Source of the DNA: WLXB01 sp040221475 | GTDB lineage: Bacteria; Pseudomonadota; Alphaproteobacteria; Rhodospirillales; Rhodospirillaceae | Length of the DNA: 64,000 bases | Assembly (NCBI GenBank): GCA_040221475.1 | Contig: JAVKEJ010000053.1 | Span: 682,001 to 746,000, forward strand | Direction of reading: 5' to 3' | Shown here: piece by piece, positions 9,529-18,812 of the stretch | Layout: each line of letters opens with the position of its first letter | Numbering within the stretch: position 1 is the stretch's first letter | Notes under the pieces: model-generated | Seen by the model: the letters and a program-made list of their open reading frames with translations, nothing else | Told to the model about the DNA's origin: nothing | The model's database searches: none | Translations under genes and position numbers: made by a program

Positions 9529-11448
9529 CTAAGCTGAAGCTGTTGATGTGGTGGAGGCCGCTGCACGCTTGCGCCGCCAGACCGCCACAAAAATCATCAA
9601 AGCCCCAAAAACAATCGGCACCCCGGCTATATTCAGAAACTTTAATGTGCTTTCAAGACGATCAATGTCTTCCCGAAGGCCGCGCTGCACCTCACGCAAT
9701 TCCTTACGGGTGGCCAGAATTTCGGATCGATAATTGGTGATGGTCAGTTGATCATCTTCGGTGATCGCGGCTTCACCCTGTCCATTCGGATTCAGTTGAA
9801 TGGCACTGATGTCACTTTCCAGTGTCTCCAACCGACTTAGCAATTCTGTTTCTTTGGCACGGAACTGTTGCTCCGCACTCAACTGTAATTCCTCAACCAC
9901 CGTAAACGGACGACTGATTTGCCCTCTTCCCCGCAAGGACGACAGCGCCGGTGTACCGGTCAGGTTTTCTAGGGCATTAATCAGAAACGCAGCATTGTCT
10001 GCGGTGGGAACCACCATGCGCTGTCCGAAGAAATTGCTTTCCTGAACCCAAAACCGGTCCGCCAGCATGTCCGCATCTGACACCACAATCACCTGGATTG
10101 GATCAGTCGCCACAGCCATATGCTCCGCCTGCGCTTCACCCTCCATTGGCGTGACATCATCGTCAGGACGCCCGTCCGGAAAAGCTGATTTTGCCAAGCC
10201 CGTAACCCGTGCGCCTAGAAGCAGTCTCTCACCTGACGGCACAAACTCGCGGAACATCGCGACCACATCCGGCAATCCCATGACTTTGTCGGCATCAATT
10301 TCCATGGACTCCGTGCCGGTTTGAATCAGCGGTCTAATATCAAGCCCCGAGTCCTCAGACACAGACAACACACCCGCCGTCGCAATGGTCAGGTTCTTCA
10401 AATCGCCTGTGATCGCGTCTTCCTGGTTTAAGGCATCCGCTTGCAGATTCATCCACGCCGGGTAGTCAGAAATCACAGGCCGACCGCCAGCCGCCGTGTT
10501 CACCCGCACCGCCGCTTGTATATCCGCTGCAAGCACACCGTCTTCCAGAGTCAGGCCCCAAGCCGTCAGCAGAGTTTTAACACCAGCCAAATCAGCCGGC
10601 GCTGGCATGCCGCCCGCCGGTGGATTGCCGGACTCTAAGTTCGGGTCCGCAAAAACGATCGCTTTGCCACCCCCTAAAACCCACTGATCAATGGTATAGG
10701 CTGCTGTCTCACTCAATCCGTCTGGCTGTGCCAAAACCAATACATCAATGTCTTCTGAAATCTGGTCCAGGGTCAGGTCCAGACGTTCCACTTCAAAGAA
10801 GTCTCGCATCTGATCCATAATCTGCCACGGTGGTGTTGGCGTGCCGCCCATCCCCCCCATACCGGGACTCATACCCCCTTCTACGGGCAGTGACGTGATG
10901 AGGCCAATTTTAGGCTGCTCGGGATTAGACAGCGTGTAAACCAACTTGGTCAGGTCGTATTCAATGAACGCCTCGCGTTCCAGATTAAAAAACGAAATCA
11001 CTTCCTGGTCATCGGTTGAATTTGTCGCTGCCAAGCCGAAGTAACCGACCTCGCCCAGATTCCCTAAAGGCACGGCCTGCAACCCAAAGCCGACTGCCCG
11101 GTCTTCCACGTCAGAAAAAGGCTCGGGGTCAAAGTACTGTGCTTGCAACATGCCGCCCGACAATGCCGAATACTGGCTGAGCAAATCGCGCACACGCTGG
11201 AAATACACGCCATGGCGGGGGCTGGCTTCTGCCAAGTTCTGCGAAAAGTAGACCCGCACGATAATCGGTTCTTTGATGTCTTGAAAAACCGGAATGGTCT
11301 CTTCGGTTAGCGTGTAAACCTGCCCCTCCGTAACGTCCAAGCGCGCAGCACTGAACGTGGTTTGGGCAATAATGTTGACCGCCAAGAATAATACCGCGGC
11401 GACGATGACTGCGAAAATAGCCAAACGGCTTTTATCTGTATTTGTCAT
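9529..11448 (-). CDS. GldG family ABC-type substrate-binding/auxiliary protein
   Basis: About 639 aa from ATG 11448, chosen because AGGGAGG lies 5 bases upstream; a longer open frame reaches 11499. There is an N-terminal transmembrane helix (LAIFAVIVAAVLFLAVNII), a large periplasmic GldG/ABC_transp_aux region, a coiled-coil stretch near the C-terminus (about residues 545-610, LSRLETLESDISAIQ ... LREDIDRLESTL) and a final transmembrane helix (IVFGALMIFVAVW) with a basic tail. The topology, periplasmic body anchored at both ends, is that of GldG proteins working with an ABC permease and ATPase. The exported substrate is unknown. Confidence 0.88.
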   Translation of the reverse strand: MTNTDKSRLAIFAVIVAAVLFLAVNIIAQTTFSAARLDVTEGQVYTLTEETIPVFQDIKEPIIVRVYFSQNLAEASPRHGVYFQRVRDLLSQYSALSGGMLQAQYFDPEPFSDVEDRAVGFGLQAVPLGNLGEVGYFGLAATNSTDDQEVISFFNLEREAFIEYDLTKLVYTLSNPEQPKIGLITSLPVEGGMSPGMGGMGGTPTPPWQIMDQMRDFFEVERLDLTLDQISEDIDVLVLAQPDGLSETAAYTIDQWVLGGGKAIVFADPNLESGNPPAGGMPAPADLAGVKTLLTAWGLTLEDGVLAADIQAAVRVNTAAGGRPVISDYPAWMNLQADALNQEDAITGDLKNLTIATAGVLSVSEDSGLDIRPLIQTGTESMEIDADKVMGLPDVVAMFREFVPSGERLLLGARVTGLAKSAFPDGRPDDDVTPMEGEAQAEHMAVATDPIQVIVVSDADMLADRFWVQESNFFGQRMVVPTADNAAFLINALENLTGTPALSSLRGRGQISRPFTVVEELQLSAEQQFRAKETELLSRLETLESDISAIQLNPNGQGEAAITEDDQLTITNYRSEILATRKELREVQRGLREDIDRLESTLKFLNIAGVPIVFGALMIFVAVWRRKRAAASTTSTASA

Positions 11449-11458
11449 TATGCCCTCC

Positions 11459-12193
11459 CTAAGCCGCTTTCTTGGCGTCGACCGCAACCGTGGTTGCAAA
11501 CAGCCAAAACGCCATCATCGATATAAAGAACACGGCATCGCGAAATTCCATAACGCCCCGGGTGACGGATTCAAATCGCACCAGGAAGCTCGACGCTGCA
11601 ATCACATCGACCAAGAAACTTGGGGCCCAGGCGCGGAAGAAATTCAACACCAGGTCCAACCCGCTCATGGTGAACACGAAGCACACCGCCGCCGCCGCAA
11701 TGAAGGCGATGATTTGATTTCGGGTTAAGGCGGACATGCAGGCCCCGATCGACAAAAAAGCGCCCGCCATCAAAAAGCTGCCCACATAGCTCAGCGCAAT
11801 CACGCCATGATCCGGTTGACCCAAGTAGGACACCGTAATCCACAAGGGGAATGTTAACGCCAAGGCGATGCCACAAAAAATCCAAGCGGCCAGAAATTTA
11901 CCAAGCACCGCATCTGCTGTGGTGATGGGGAGTGTCAGCAATTGCTCAATCGTGCCGCTCTTGCGCTCTTCTGACCACAGACGCATCGCCACAGCCGGCA
12001 CCAACAACAAATAGAGCCAGGGGTGAAAGCTGAAAAATGTTTCTAACGACGCCTGCCCCCTGTCAAAGAAACGCCCGATGTAAAATGTAAACGCACCCGT
12101 CAAGGCCACAAAGATCGCGATAAACACAAACGCCATCGGCGTTGTGAAGTAGCCATAGAGTTCACGTTTCGCAATGATCCAAAGATTACGCAT
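11459..12193 (-). CDS. ABC transporter permease (ABC-2 / GldF type)
   Basis: About 244 aa from ATG 12193 (GGAGG 8 bases upstream); the open frame extends upstream into the ATPase gene but that part is not protein-like. The product begins MRNLWIIAKRELYGYF, typical of ABC-2 permeases, and has about six hydrophobic segments. The conserved ERKSGTIEQLLTLP sequence of this family is present around residues 75-90. It lies 4 bp after the ATPase gene and 10 bp before the GldG-like gene, so all are one operon. Confidence 0.9.
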   Translation of the reverse strand: MRNLWIIAKRELYGYFTTPMAFVFIAIFVALTGAFTFYIGRFFDRGQASLETFFSFHPWLYLLLVPAVAMRLWSEERKSGTIEQLLTLPITTADAVLGKFLAAWIFCGIALALTFPLWITVSYLGQPDHGVIALSYVGSFLMAGAFLSIGACMSALTRNQIIAFIAAAAVCFVFTMSGLDLVLNFFRAWAPSFLVDVIAASSFLVRFESVTRGVMEFRDAVFFISMMAFWLFATTVAVDAKKAA

Positions 12194-12197
12194 GGTG

Positions 12198-13142
12198 CTA
12201 TCCTCCCGCTGTGATTTGCCGGAAGACGGCATCAAGGTCGCCGCGATGGACATAGAGTTGCGAATAGGCGACGCCGTTGGCGCGCAAATTACCGACAACG
12301 CCTTCAATGAGGACCGCACCGTTTTGTGGTAAGCAACGCAACTCAACCTCGCCATTGATCAACGGGACTTGCGTCACATCAGCCACACCGGCCAAGGTCT
12401 TTAACTGGCGCGTCGCAATTTCAGCCGTCTCTGACGGCAGCACCACACAAATCGCGTTATGTTCAGGCAACATGCTCAATAACTGGTCCGACGTGCCGTC
12501 CGCCAATAACCTCCCACTGCCGATAATCACCGCGCGGGTGCACACGGCTTCGACTTCTTCTAGGATATGCGTCGAGACAATAATCGCCTTCTCGGCGGCC
12601 ATGTCTTGAATCAATGAGCGCACTTGGTGCTTCTGATTGGGGTCCAAGCCATCGGTCGGCTCATCCAAAATGAGCACCGGTGGATCATGCAAAATCGCCT
12701 GTGCCAGACCAACGCGCCGCTTGAAACCCTTGGACAGCACATCAATGGGCCGGTCAATCACCGGCTCTAAACTGACTTTGGTAATCACATCATCAATCTG
12801 TGATCGCGCCGCAGCTCCGGTCAGCCCCCGCACATCGGCAATAAAGCTCAAAAACGCGCGCACCGTCATGTCGTCGTATGATGGCGAGCCTTCCGCCATA
12901 TACCCCAGCATGGATTTCACTTTGACCGGCTCAAGCGCAACATCGTAGCCGCAGACTTTAGCCGTACCGGAGGTTGGCGTTAGAAACCCCGCCACCATGC
13001 GCATGGTGGTTGATTTTCCAGCCCCGTTTGGCCCCAGAAATCCAAGCACCTCGCCGCGTTGCACGTTCAAGCTGATACCATCAACCGCAACGAACGATCC
13101 GAAGTGCTTTGTAATGCGGTCTAGCTCGACCATATTTTCCAT
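12198..13142 (-). CDS. ABC transporter ATP-binding protein (GldA type)
   Basis: 314 aa. Walker A GPNGAGKST (about residues 38-46), Q-loop region LGYMAEGSPSYDDMTV, Walker B VLILDEPTDGLDP (about 157-169), and the H-loop STHILEEVE are all intact. The signature is degenerate (LSKGFKRRVGLA). The C-terminal 90 residues form the extension common in ABC-2 exporters. AAAGGAGG lies 8 bases before the ATG. First gene of the four-gene operon; its promoter must lie in 13143-13407. Confidence 0.93.
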   Translation of the reverse strand: MENMVELDRITKHFGSFVAVDGISLNVQRGEVLGFLGPNGAGKSTTMRMVAGFLTPTSGTAKVCGYDVALEPVKVKSMLGYMAEGSPSYDDMTVRAFLSFIADVRGLTGAAARSQIDDVITKVSLEPVIDRPIDVLSKGFKRRVGLAQAILHDPPVLILDEPTDGLDPNQKHQVRSLIQDMAAEKAIIVSTHILEEVEAVCTRAVIIGSGRLLADGTSDQLLSMLPEHNAICVVLPSETAEIATRQLKTLAGVADVTQVPLINGEVELRCLPQNGAVLIEGVVGNLRANGVAYSQLYVHRGDLDAVFRQITAGG

Positions 13143-13407
13143 GCTGCGTGCCTCCTTTTAGCCTGCCACCGACAGCCCGAAAACCGGAATACAGCGGAAG
13201 ATTTGGCAGCAGTCATAAACGATTTCAAGACCCATGGGCACAGGAAAGAAGCGCAAAATCTCTCAAAAACCAAATCATTTCAAGACTGTAAGGAATTATA
13301 GCTAGGTATGGCAAAATCTGAACAGCAGCAAATGACGATCACCCTTGCACTCGTTCATGATTGTGCCTACCAAAGCAGTAGCTATGCGGTTCACTAAAGG
13401 TGGTTAA

Positions 13408-14379
13408 ATGAAACATCTCGCTCTCGTCCTTGCTTTACTCGTGACCAACTTCTCGGCGATCGCAGACGATTTAACGCAAATAAGTCTGTCTGACCTTCGC
13501 GAAAAATACGCCGATGAAGGCACCCGCTATATCGACGTTGACGGGGCGGAGATTCATTATCGTGATGAAGGACAAGGGCCAGTGGTCCTGTTGCTTCATG
13601 CCTCCTTTTTCAATCTCAAGACCTGGGACCAGTTGGTCGACACCCTTAAGGCGGATCACCGCGTCATTCGCCTGGACTTCCCTAATGTCGGCCTGAGCGG
13701 TCCTGAAACAAAAGAGCCCCCGGGCGGCAAGTTTGACCTCATCGGGCGCAACGTCGAGATTGTGGAAGGCTTCGTTGAAAAACTCAACCTCGACACCTTT
13801 CACCTGATCGCAACCTCTAGCGGCGGCAGTGTTGGATTCCGGTATGCCGCCCAACACCCCGAAAAGGTGACGCGCCTCGTTCTCATCAATTCGGCGGGCA
13901 TGCCGCGCACAGCGTCGACCGACCCCAACCGCGACCGTGGCGACACCGCCCAATGGGACGACATGCCGGTCAAACCGCTTGAGTACTGGTCCTATAACGT
14001 CAACCGCAACTTCCCCTCCGCCGCTGACGCGCCGGACTGGCTGCTTGAGCTTGCGTTCGACATTAACCGCCGGGGCAACACAACCCCTGCCTCAAAGTAC
14101 TTTTTTGAGACTGGCGACCCGCAATCCATTCTCTCAGCGATACAAGCGCCAACTCTGCTGATGTGGGGCATGAGCAACCCAACAGTCGTACACCTGGAAG
14201 CGGATGTTATTGAGCATTGGATGACCGGCGCACCCACCGTTCTCAAGAAGTATGAAGGTCTGGGCCACTACCCCTACATCGAAGCCCCAGACCCCGTTAA
14301 CACCGATATCGCCAAGTTTCTCGCAGGTGACTTTGATGATGAGCTGAGACAAACGCAGCGGGTGAAAGTGACGCGGTAG
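13408..14379 (+). CDS. Exported alpha/beta hydrolase
   Basis: 323 aa. A short Sec signal peptide (MKHLALVLALLVTNFSAIAD) is followed by an alpha/beta hydrolase fold: HASFFN as the oxyanion loop (about 64-69), nucleophile elbow ATSSGG at 135-140 with Ser137 as nucleophile in place of the usual GxSxG lead glycine, and a C-terminal GLGHYPY supplying the catalytic His. AAAGGTGG stands 5 bases before the ATG. A periplasmic esterase or epoxide-hydrolase-like role is possible; the substrate is unknown. Confidence 0.85.
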   Translation: MKHLALVLALLVTNFSAIADDLTQISLSDLREKYADEGTRYIDVDGAEIHYRDEGQGPVVLLLHASFFNLKTWDQLVDTLKADHRVIRLDFPNVGLSGPETKEPPGGKFDLIGRNVEIVEGFVEKLNLDTFHLIATSSGGSVGFRYAAQHPEKVTRLVLINSAGMPRTASTDPNRDRGDTAQWDDMPVKPLEYWSYNVNRNFPSAADAPDWLLELAFDINRRGNTTPASKYFFETGDPQSILSAIQAPTLLMWGMSNPTVVHLEADVIEHWMTGAPTVLKKYEGLGHYPYIEAPDPVNTDIAKFLAGDFDDELRQTQRVKVTR

Positions 14380-14415
14380 CTAGAACAGTCGCTATCGTCA
14401 TGGCCAAATAGCGCA

Positions 14416-14635
14416 GCGAAGCCGAACAAACAACAGACCGCAGGTTCAGAGTCTTTAACCCCGCCCTGCCATCGTACTGATCGGATTTATTAGGAATTGG
14501 TGAGCCCAGCAGGACTCGAACCACCTCGGCGAAGCCGAACAAACAACAGATCGCAGGTTCAGAGTGTTTAACTCCGCCCTGCCATCGTACTGATCGGATT
14601 TATTAGGAATTGGTGAGCCCAGCAGGACTCGAACC
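14416..14635. repeat. 113-bp-period direct duplication covering the 3' end of tRNA-Lys
   Basis: Positions 14416-14522 recur at 14529-14635, 107 bp long with three mismatches. The right end of each copy is the last 25 bases of the tRNA-Lys gene (T-arm half, acceptor strand and CCA). The right copy is part of the intact tRNA, while the left copy leaves an isolated tRNA 3' fragment at 14498-14522. A 10-base inverted match to the tRNA T-arm (tcgcaggttc, 14551-14560 against 14631-14640) also lies inside. Repeats of tRNA 3' ends are typical of integration scars, but a local tandem duplication explains this equally well. Confidence 0.85.
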
Positions 14636-14686
14636 TGCGACCCGCTGATTAAAAGTCAGCTGCTCTACCACCTGAGCTATGGGCTC
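14611..14686 (-). tRNA. tRNA-Lys (anticodon TTT)
   Basis: A 76-nt cloverleaf on the minus strand, read from 14686 down to 14611. The acceptor stem is a perfect 7-bp GAGCCCA/TGGGCTC, the D-arm is AGCTCAGGTGGTAGAGC, the anticodon loop CTTTTAA gives TTT, the T-arm is GCAGGTTCGAGTCCTGC, and the 3' CCA is encoded. Its 3' end is duplicated just downstream (see the repeat). It stands alone, between the hydrolase and the cyclophilin gene. Confidence 0.97.
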
Positions 14687-14774
14687 TTAACTTGTGTAAC
14701 CAGCTTGATCCGGCCCCAAGTGCGGCGCACCATAGGCAGCACCCTCGGGCCGGTCAAGCTTCTATGACGTTCAC

Positions 14775-14817
14775 TGGGCAATGCCCAGGTATTTAGTGGG
14801 CAATGCCCAGGTATTTA
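14775..14817. repeat. Two tandem 22-bp units carrying a small hairpin
   Basis: The unit tgggcaatgcccaggtattta starts at 14775 and again at 14797 with no mismatch. Each unit contains the inverted repeat TGGGC-aat-GCCCA. It lies 34 bp downstream of the cyclophilin stop codon, so the paired hairpins could slow or end that transcript, though there is no run of T. Confidence 0.7.
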
Positions 14818-14850
14818 AGCGGGAATGACCCTCAAAAACTTCAGGTTTGT

Positions 14851-15405
14851 CTAGTCGGCGTCAGCCATCACCTGCATCTGAATAATGCGGTCAGGATAGG
14901 TCACTGTGCCATTCCGCGCCGGATTTCCCTTGCGGATCTGATCGACGAATTCCATGCCCTCAACCACATGGCCAAAATAGGTATATTGACCATCCAGGTG
15001 ATTTGCATCATCCAAAACCACATAAAATTGGCTGTTGGCCGAGTTAATATCAGACGCCCGGGCCATGGAGAGCGCACCACGCGTATGCTTCTCATCGTTA
15101 AACTCAGCGTTCAAGTTGGGCAGGTTTGATCCCCCAGTTCCGTCACCAACAGGATCCCCAGTCTGGGCCATAAAGCCCTCAATGACGCGGTGCCAGGTTA
15201 GACCATCATAAAAACCTGAGCGGGAGAGCTCTTTAAAACGCTCCACATGATTGGGCGCCAAATCCGGGCGCAGCGCAATAACCACGCGGCCATATTCCAG
15301 GTCCATATAAATTGTGTTTTCCGGGTCAAGGTCTGCCGGTTGCGCATTTGCTGCTGTTGTCATTGCAAAAAGGGCCCCCGCTACCCAACTGATCAAAGAT
15401 TTCAT
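14851..15405 (-). CDS. Periplasmic peptidyl-prolyl cis-trans isomerase, cyclophilin type
   Basis: 184 aa from ATG 15405 (GGAG 8 bases upstream; the open frame continues upstream but without protein-like sequence). A signal peptide (MKSLISWVAGALFAMTTAANAQ) sends it to the periplasm. The cyclophilin core follows with FYDGLTWHRVIEGFMAQTGDP, NSQFYVVL and YTYFGHVVEGMEFVD, which supply the active-site Arg, Phe, Met and Gln. It catalyses proline isomerisation during folding of exported proteins. It lies downstream of coaD on the same strand. Confidence 0.92.
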   Translation of the reverse strand: MKSLISWVAGALFAMTTAANAQPADLDPENTIYMDLEYGRVVIALRPDLAPNHVERFKELSRSGFYDGLTWHRVIEGFMAQTGDPVGDGTGGSNLPNLNAEFNDEKHTRGALSMARASDINSANSQFYVVLDDANHLDGQYTYFGHVVEGMEFVDQIRKGNPARNGTVTYPDRIIQMQVMADAD

Positions 15406-15508
15406 GCCAAAGTCTCCAAAATTTTCCTGAGGAAGTTCGGCTTCCGATGCCGGTTTACCCAATCGCGCTGCGGCGCTCAAGTCTCGATTATAGGATAAAG
15501 TGTGGCGA

Positions 15509-16030
15509 CTATTTGCCCTTGAAGGCATTGGCCACCTGCTCGGCCACCACCTTCGGCACAAAATGGGTAATATCGCCGCCAAATCTGCCGATCTCTTTGA
15601 CAAAACGCGACGAGATAAACTGATTGCGCTCAGAAGCCATCAAGAAGGTCGTTTCAACAGCCGGATTCAGTCGCGCGTTCATGCCCGCCATCTGAAATTC
15701 ATATTCAAAGTCGGACACAGCGCGCAGACCACGGACGATAACCCGCCCGCCAATCTTCGTAACAAAATCCATCAGCAGCATATCGAACGAGACCACCTCT
15801 ACAGGCACACGGACTATTTCTGAGGGCAGCGCCGCAATTTGTGCGCGGCACATCTCCACGCGCTCTTCCAGCGTGAACAGCGGCCCCTTCCCCGCATTGG
15901 CGGCAACACCCACCACCAGCTTATCAACCACTTTTGTCGCTCGGGTGATAATATCCAGGTGCCCATTCGTGATGGGATCGAAGGTGCCGGGATAAACGCC
16001 AATTAAAAGTTGCGCCTCAGGATCACTCAT
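15509..16030 (-). CDS. coaD: Phosphopantetheine adenylyltransferase
   Basis: 173 aa. CoaD joins ATP and 4'-phosphopantetheine to dephospho-CoA, the penultimate step of coenzyme A synthesis. The nucleotidyltransferase motif TNGH is at 21-24 within YPGTFDPITNGH, and the ISSRFVKEI loop near the end matches the family ISS motif. ATG 16030 is chosen by homology; it overlaps the gyrA stop by 8 bases, implying translational coupling with gyrA. The length agrees with the family (about 160-170 aa). Confidence 0.95.
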   Translation of the reverse strand: MSDPEAQLLIGVYPGTFDPITNGHLDIITRATKVVDKLVVGVAANAGKGPLFTLEERVEMCRAQIAALPSEIVRVPVEVVSFDMLLMDFVTKIGGRVIVRGLRAVSDFEYEFQMAGMNARLNPAVETTFLMASERNQFISSRFVKEIGRFGGDITHFVPKVVAEQVANAFKGK

Positions 16031-18812
16031 CGTCTGAGCGACCTTGTTCGTCAGCCTCAGCCTCATCACCTGCCGAATCTTCTTCGTCTTCGTCCTTGCG
16101 CAGATGTGCGACCGACATAACCTCTTCATCAGCCGCCGTCGAGAACAAGGTCACCCCCTGCGTCGCGCGTCCGGCGATCCGGATATCCCCAACCGGAATA
16201 CGAATAACTTTGCCCGCATCCGTGATCATCATGGCTTCATCGTCCGACTCAACGGGAAACGCAGCCACCACATTGCCGTTGCGGGCGTTGGTGGCAATGG
16301 CCGTCACACCCTGCCCGCCACGTTTGGTGATGCGATATTCATACGCGGATGTCCGCTTGCCGTAGCCTTTGCGCGTGACCGTGAGGATAAACTCCTCGCC
16401 CTCTGACATACGCGCGAAATCTTCGTCGCTGATGTTCGGCGCATCCCCTGCCTCTTCGGCGGCTTCCGCTTCGTCCTCGTCCATACCCCGCAATTTTCGC
16501 GACTGCTTGAGGTAGGCATCGCGGGTTTCTGTGTCGAACTCCATGTGATGCAGGATCGTCATGGAAATCACGGTGTCGTCTTTGCCCAGGCGCACACCGC
16601 GCACCCCAACCGAGGACCGTCCGGCAAACACCCGCACATCGCCAACCGGGAACCGAATGGCCTTGCCGGATTGGGTTGAGAGCAGCACATCTTTTGAGTC
16701 GTCACACACGGCCACGCCGACCAATCGGTCACCGTCGTTCAACTTCATGGCAATCTTGCCATTGCGCATCACATTGGTGAAATCAGACAGCGCATTGCGC
16801 CGGACATTGCCCGATGTGGTGGCAAACATCACATTCAAATCAGCCCAGGCGGACTCATCCTCGGGCAATGGCATCACGGTGGATATCGTTTCCCCCTCAC
16901 TCAGAGGCAGCAGATTCACCATCGCCTTACCGCGGGCTTGCGGCGTACCCAGAGGGAGCTTGTAGACTTTGAGGGTGTACACCATGCCCGTGGTCGAGAA
17001 AAACAACAGCGGCGTATGGGTGTTCACCACATACAACGAGGTCACAAAATCCTCATCCTTGGTGGACATCCCGGCTCGCCCCTTGCCGCCGCGCCGCTGG
17101 GCGCGATAGGTCGACAGCGGTACGCGTTTGATGTAGCCGGCGTTGGTGACCGTACAGACCATATCTTCGCGCTGGATCAGGTCTTCAATATCGGTCTCAA
17201 ACTCGTTGTACGAAATCTCAGTGCGCCGCGGGGTGGCGTACTCTTCTTTCATATCAACCAATTCCTGGCGCATGATGCTGTAAAGGCGCTCACGGGACCG
17301 CAGAATATCGAGGAAATCAACGATCTGATCGCCTAACTCGCGCAGTTCATTGTGAATCTTTTCGCGCTCCAAGCCCGTCAAACGGTGCAGACGCAGATCC
17401 AAAATGGCCTTGGCCTGGGTTTCAGAGAGCGTATACGCCCCATCGATTACTTTGCGATCCGGCTCATCAATAATTTCAATCAATGGCGCAACATCAGCCG
17501 CTGGCCACGCCTTTGCCATCAGACCCTCTCGGGCGGTTTGGGCATCAGGCGCCGCTCGGATCAGCGCAATCACTTCATCCAGATTGGCAACCGCGATGGC
17601 CAGACCAACCAAAACGTGTGCCCGGTCACGGGCCTGGCCCAATTCAAAGACCGTCCGGCGGCGAATGACTTCCTCGCGGAAGGTGATAAACGCCGTCAGA
17701 ATTTGGCGCAGATTCAGCAGTTCTGGGCGGCCACCATTAATGGCCAGCATGTTCATACCAAAACTGGTTTGCAGCGGTGTAAATCGATAAAGCTGGTTCA
17801 ACACCACATCGGCTTGCGTGTCGCGTTTGACCTCCACCACAACCCGCACGCCATTGCGGTCAGATTCATCGCGCAGGTCAGAAATGCCCTCAATGCGTTT
17901 TTCGCGCACCAATTCGGCGATCTTCTCAACCATGGAAGCTTTGTTCACCTGATAGGGCACCTCGGTGATCACAATGGCTTCCCGGTCCTTGCCCATGTCT
18001 TCGATTTCGGCCCGGCCACGGATCAGCACCGACCCCCGGCCCGTCGCATAAGCCGCCCGCGCGCCGGTTTGACCTAAAATAATGGCCCCGGTGGGAAAAT
18101 CTGGCCCTGGCACCAAGTCAATCAAGGCTTCATCAGTGGTGTTCGGGTCATCAATCAACGCACAACAGGCGTTGATCACCTCGCCCAGATTATGGGGCGG
18201 AATATTGGTCGCCATACCCACAGCGATGCCGCCCGCGCCGTTGACCAGTAAATTCGGGAACCTGGCTGGCAAAACAACAGGCTCATAAACGGTTTCGTCA
18301 TAGTTGGGCTGAAAATCAACGGTTTCTTTGTCGATATCGTCAATCAGGCTGTGCGCTGCCTTTTGCAGCCGCGCCTCGGTGTAACGCATGGCCGCCGGGG
18401 GATCGCCATCCATGGACCCAAAGTTGCCCTGACCGTTGATTAAAGGCAGCCGCATTGAGAAGGTCTGCGCCATACGCACCATGGCATCGTAAATCGCTTG
18501 GTCACCATGGGGGTGATACTTACCCATCACATCCCCGACGATGCGCGCTGATTTGCGGAAGGGCTTGTTATATTCGTAGCCGCTTTCTTTCATCGCAAAC
18601 AAAATACGGCGATGAACCGGCTTCAGGCCGTCCCGCACATCTGGCAAAGCCCGGCTGACAATCACGCTCATGGCGTAATCCAGGTAGGACCGCTTCATTT
18701 CGTCTTCGATGGTGACGGTCGAAATATCGTAGGTGGGGGGGTCTTCTGTGGGTTCGCTCAAAATACTACTCGGTGGTAAAGGTAAGCCAATTCTGACCAA
18801 TATCCGGGGCAT
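16023..18812 (-). CDS. gyrA: DNA gyrase subunit A
   Basis: GyrA is the breakage-reunion subunit of DNA gyrase. The active-site tyrosine is in AAMRYTEARL (residue 144 counting from the ATG at 18812), and the GyrA box QRRGGKG is present, which separates it from ParC. The quinolone pocket reads HPHGDQAIYD, with Gln in the position of E. coli Ser83 and the Asp87 equivalent kept. An acidic insert and an acidic C-terminus are present. The start is uncertain: homologues begin nearer the TTG at 18761 (LSEPTEDPP); both candidates have only a weak GAG ribosome site. coaD overlaps the stop. Confidence 0.96.
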   Translation of the reverse strand: MPRILVRIGLPLPPSSILSEPTEDPPTYDISTVTIEDEMKRSYLDYAMSVIVSRALPDVRDGLKPVHRRILFAMKESGYEYNKPFRKSARIVGDVMGKYHPHGDQAIYDAMVRMAQTFSMRLPLINGQGNFGSMDGDPPAAMRYTEARLQKAAHSLIDDIDKETVDFQPNYDETVYEPVVLPARFPNLLVNGAGGIAVGMATNIPPHNLGEVINACCALIDDPNTTDEALIDLVPGPDFPTGAIILGQTGARAAYATGRGSVLIRGRAEIEDMGKDREAIVITEVPYQVNKASMVEKIAELVREKRIEGISDLRDESDRNGVRVVVEVKRDTQADVVLNQLYRFTPLQTSFGMNMLAINGGRPELLNLRQILTAFITFREEVIRRRTVFELGQARDRAHVLVGLAIAVANLDEVIALIRAAPDAQTAREGLMAKAWPAADVAPLIEIIDEPDRKVIDGAYTLSETQAKAILDLRLHRLTGLEREKIHNELRELGDQIVDFLDILRSRERLYSIMRQELVDMKEEYATPRRTEISYNEFETDIEDLIQREDMVCTVTNAGYIKRVPLSTYRAQRRGGKGRAGMSTKDEDFVTSLYVVNTHTPLLFFSTTGMVYTLKVYKLPLGTPQARGKAMVNLLPLSEGETISTVMPLPEDESAWADLNVMFATTSGNVRRNALSDFTNVMRNGKIAMKLNDGDRLVGVAVCDDSKDVLLSTQSGKAIRFPVGDVRVFAGRSSVGVRGVRLGKDDTVISMTILHHMEFDTETRDAYLKQSRKLRGMDEDEAEAAEEAGDAPNISDEDFARMSEGEEFILTVTRKGYGKRTSAYEYRITKRGGQGVTAIATNARNGNVVAAFPVESDDEAMMITDAGKVIRIPVGDIRIAGRATQGVTLFSTAADEEVMSVAHLRKDEDEEDSAGDEAEADEQGRSDDE

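Noticed and set aside
14416..14635. CRISPR array
   Set aside because: Only two copies at 113-bp spacing with a 6-base spacer and a tRNA end inside; no cas genes in the window.
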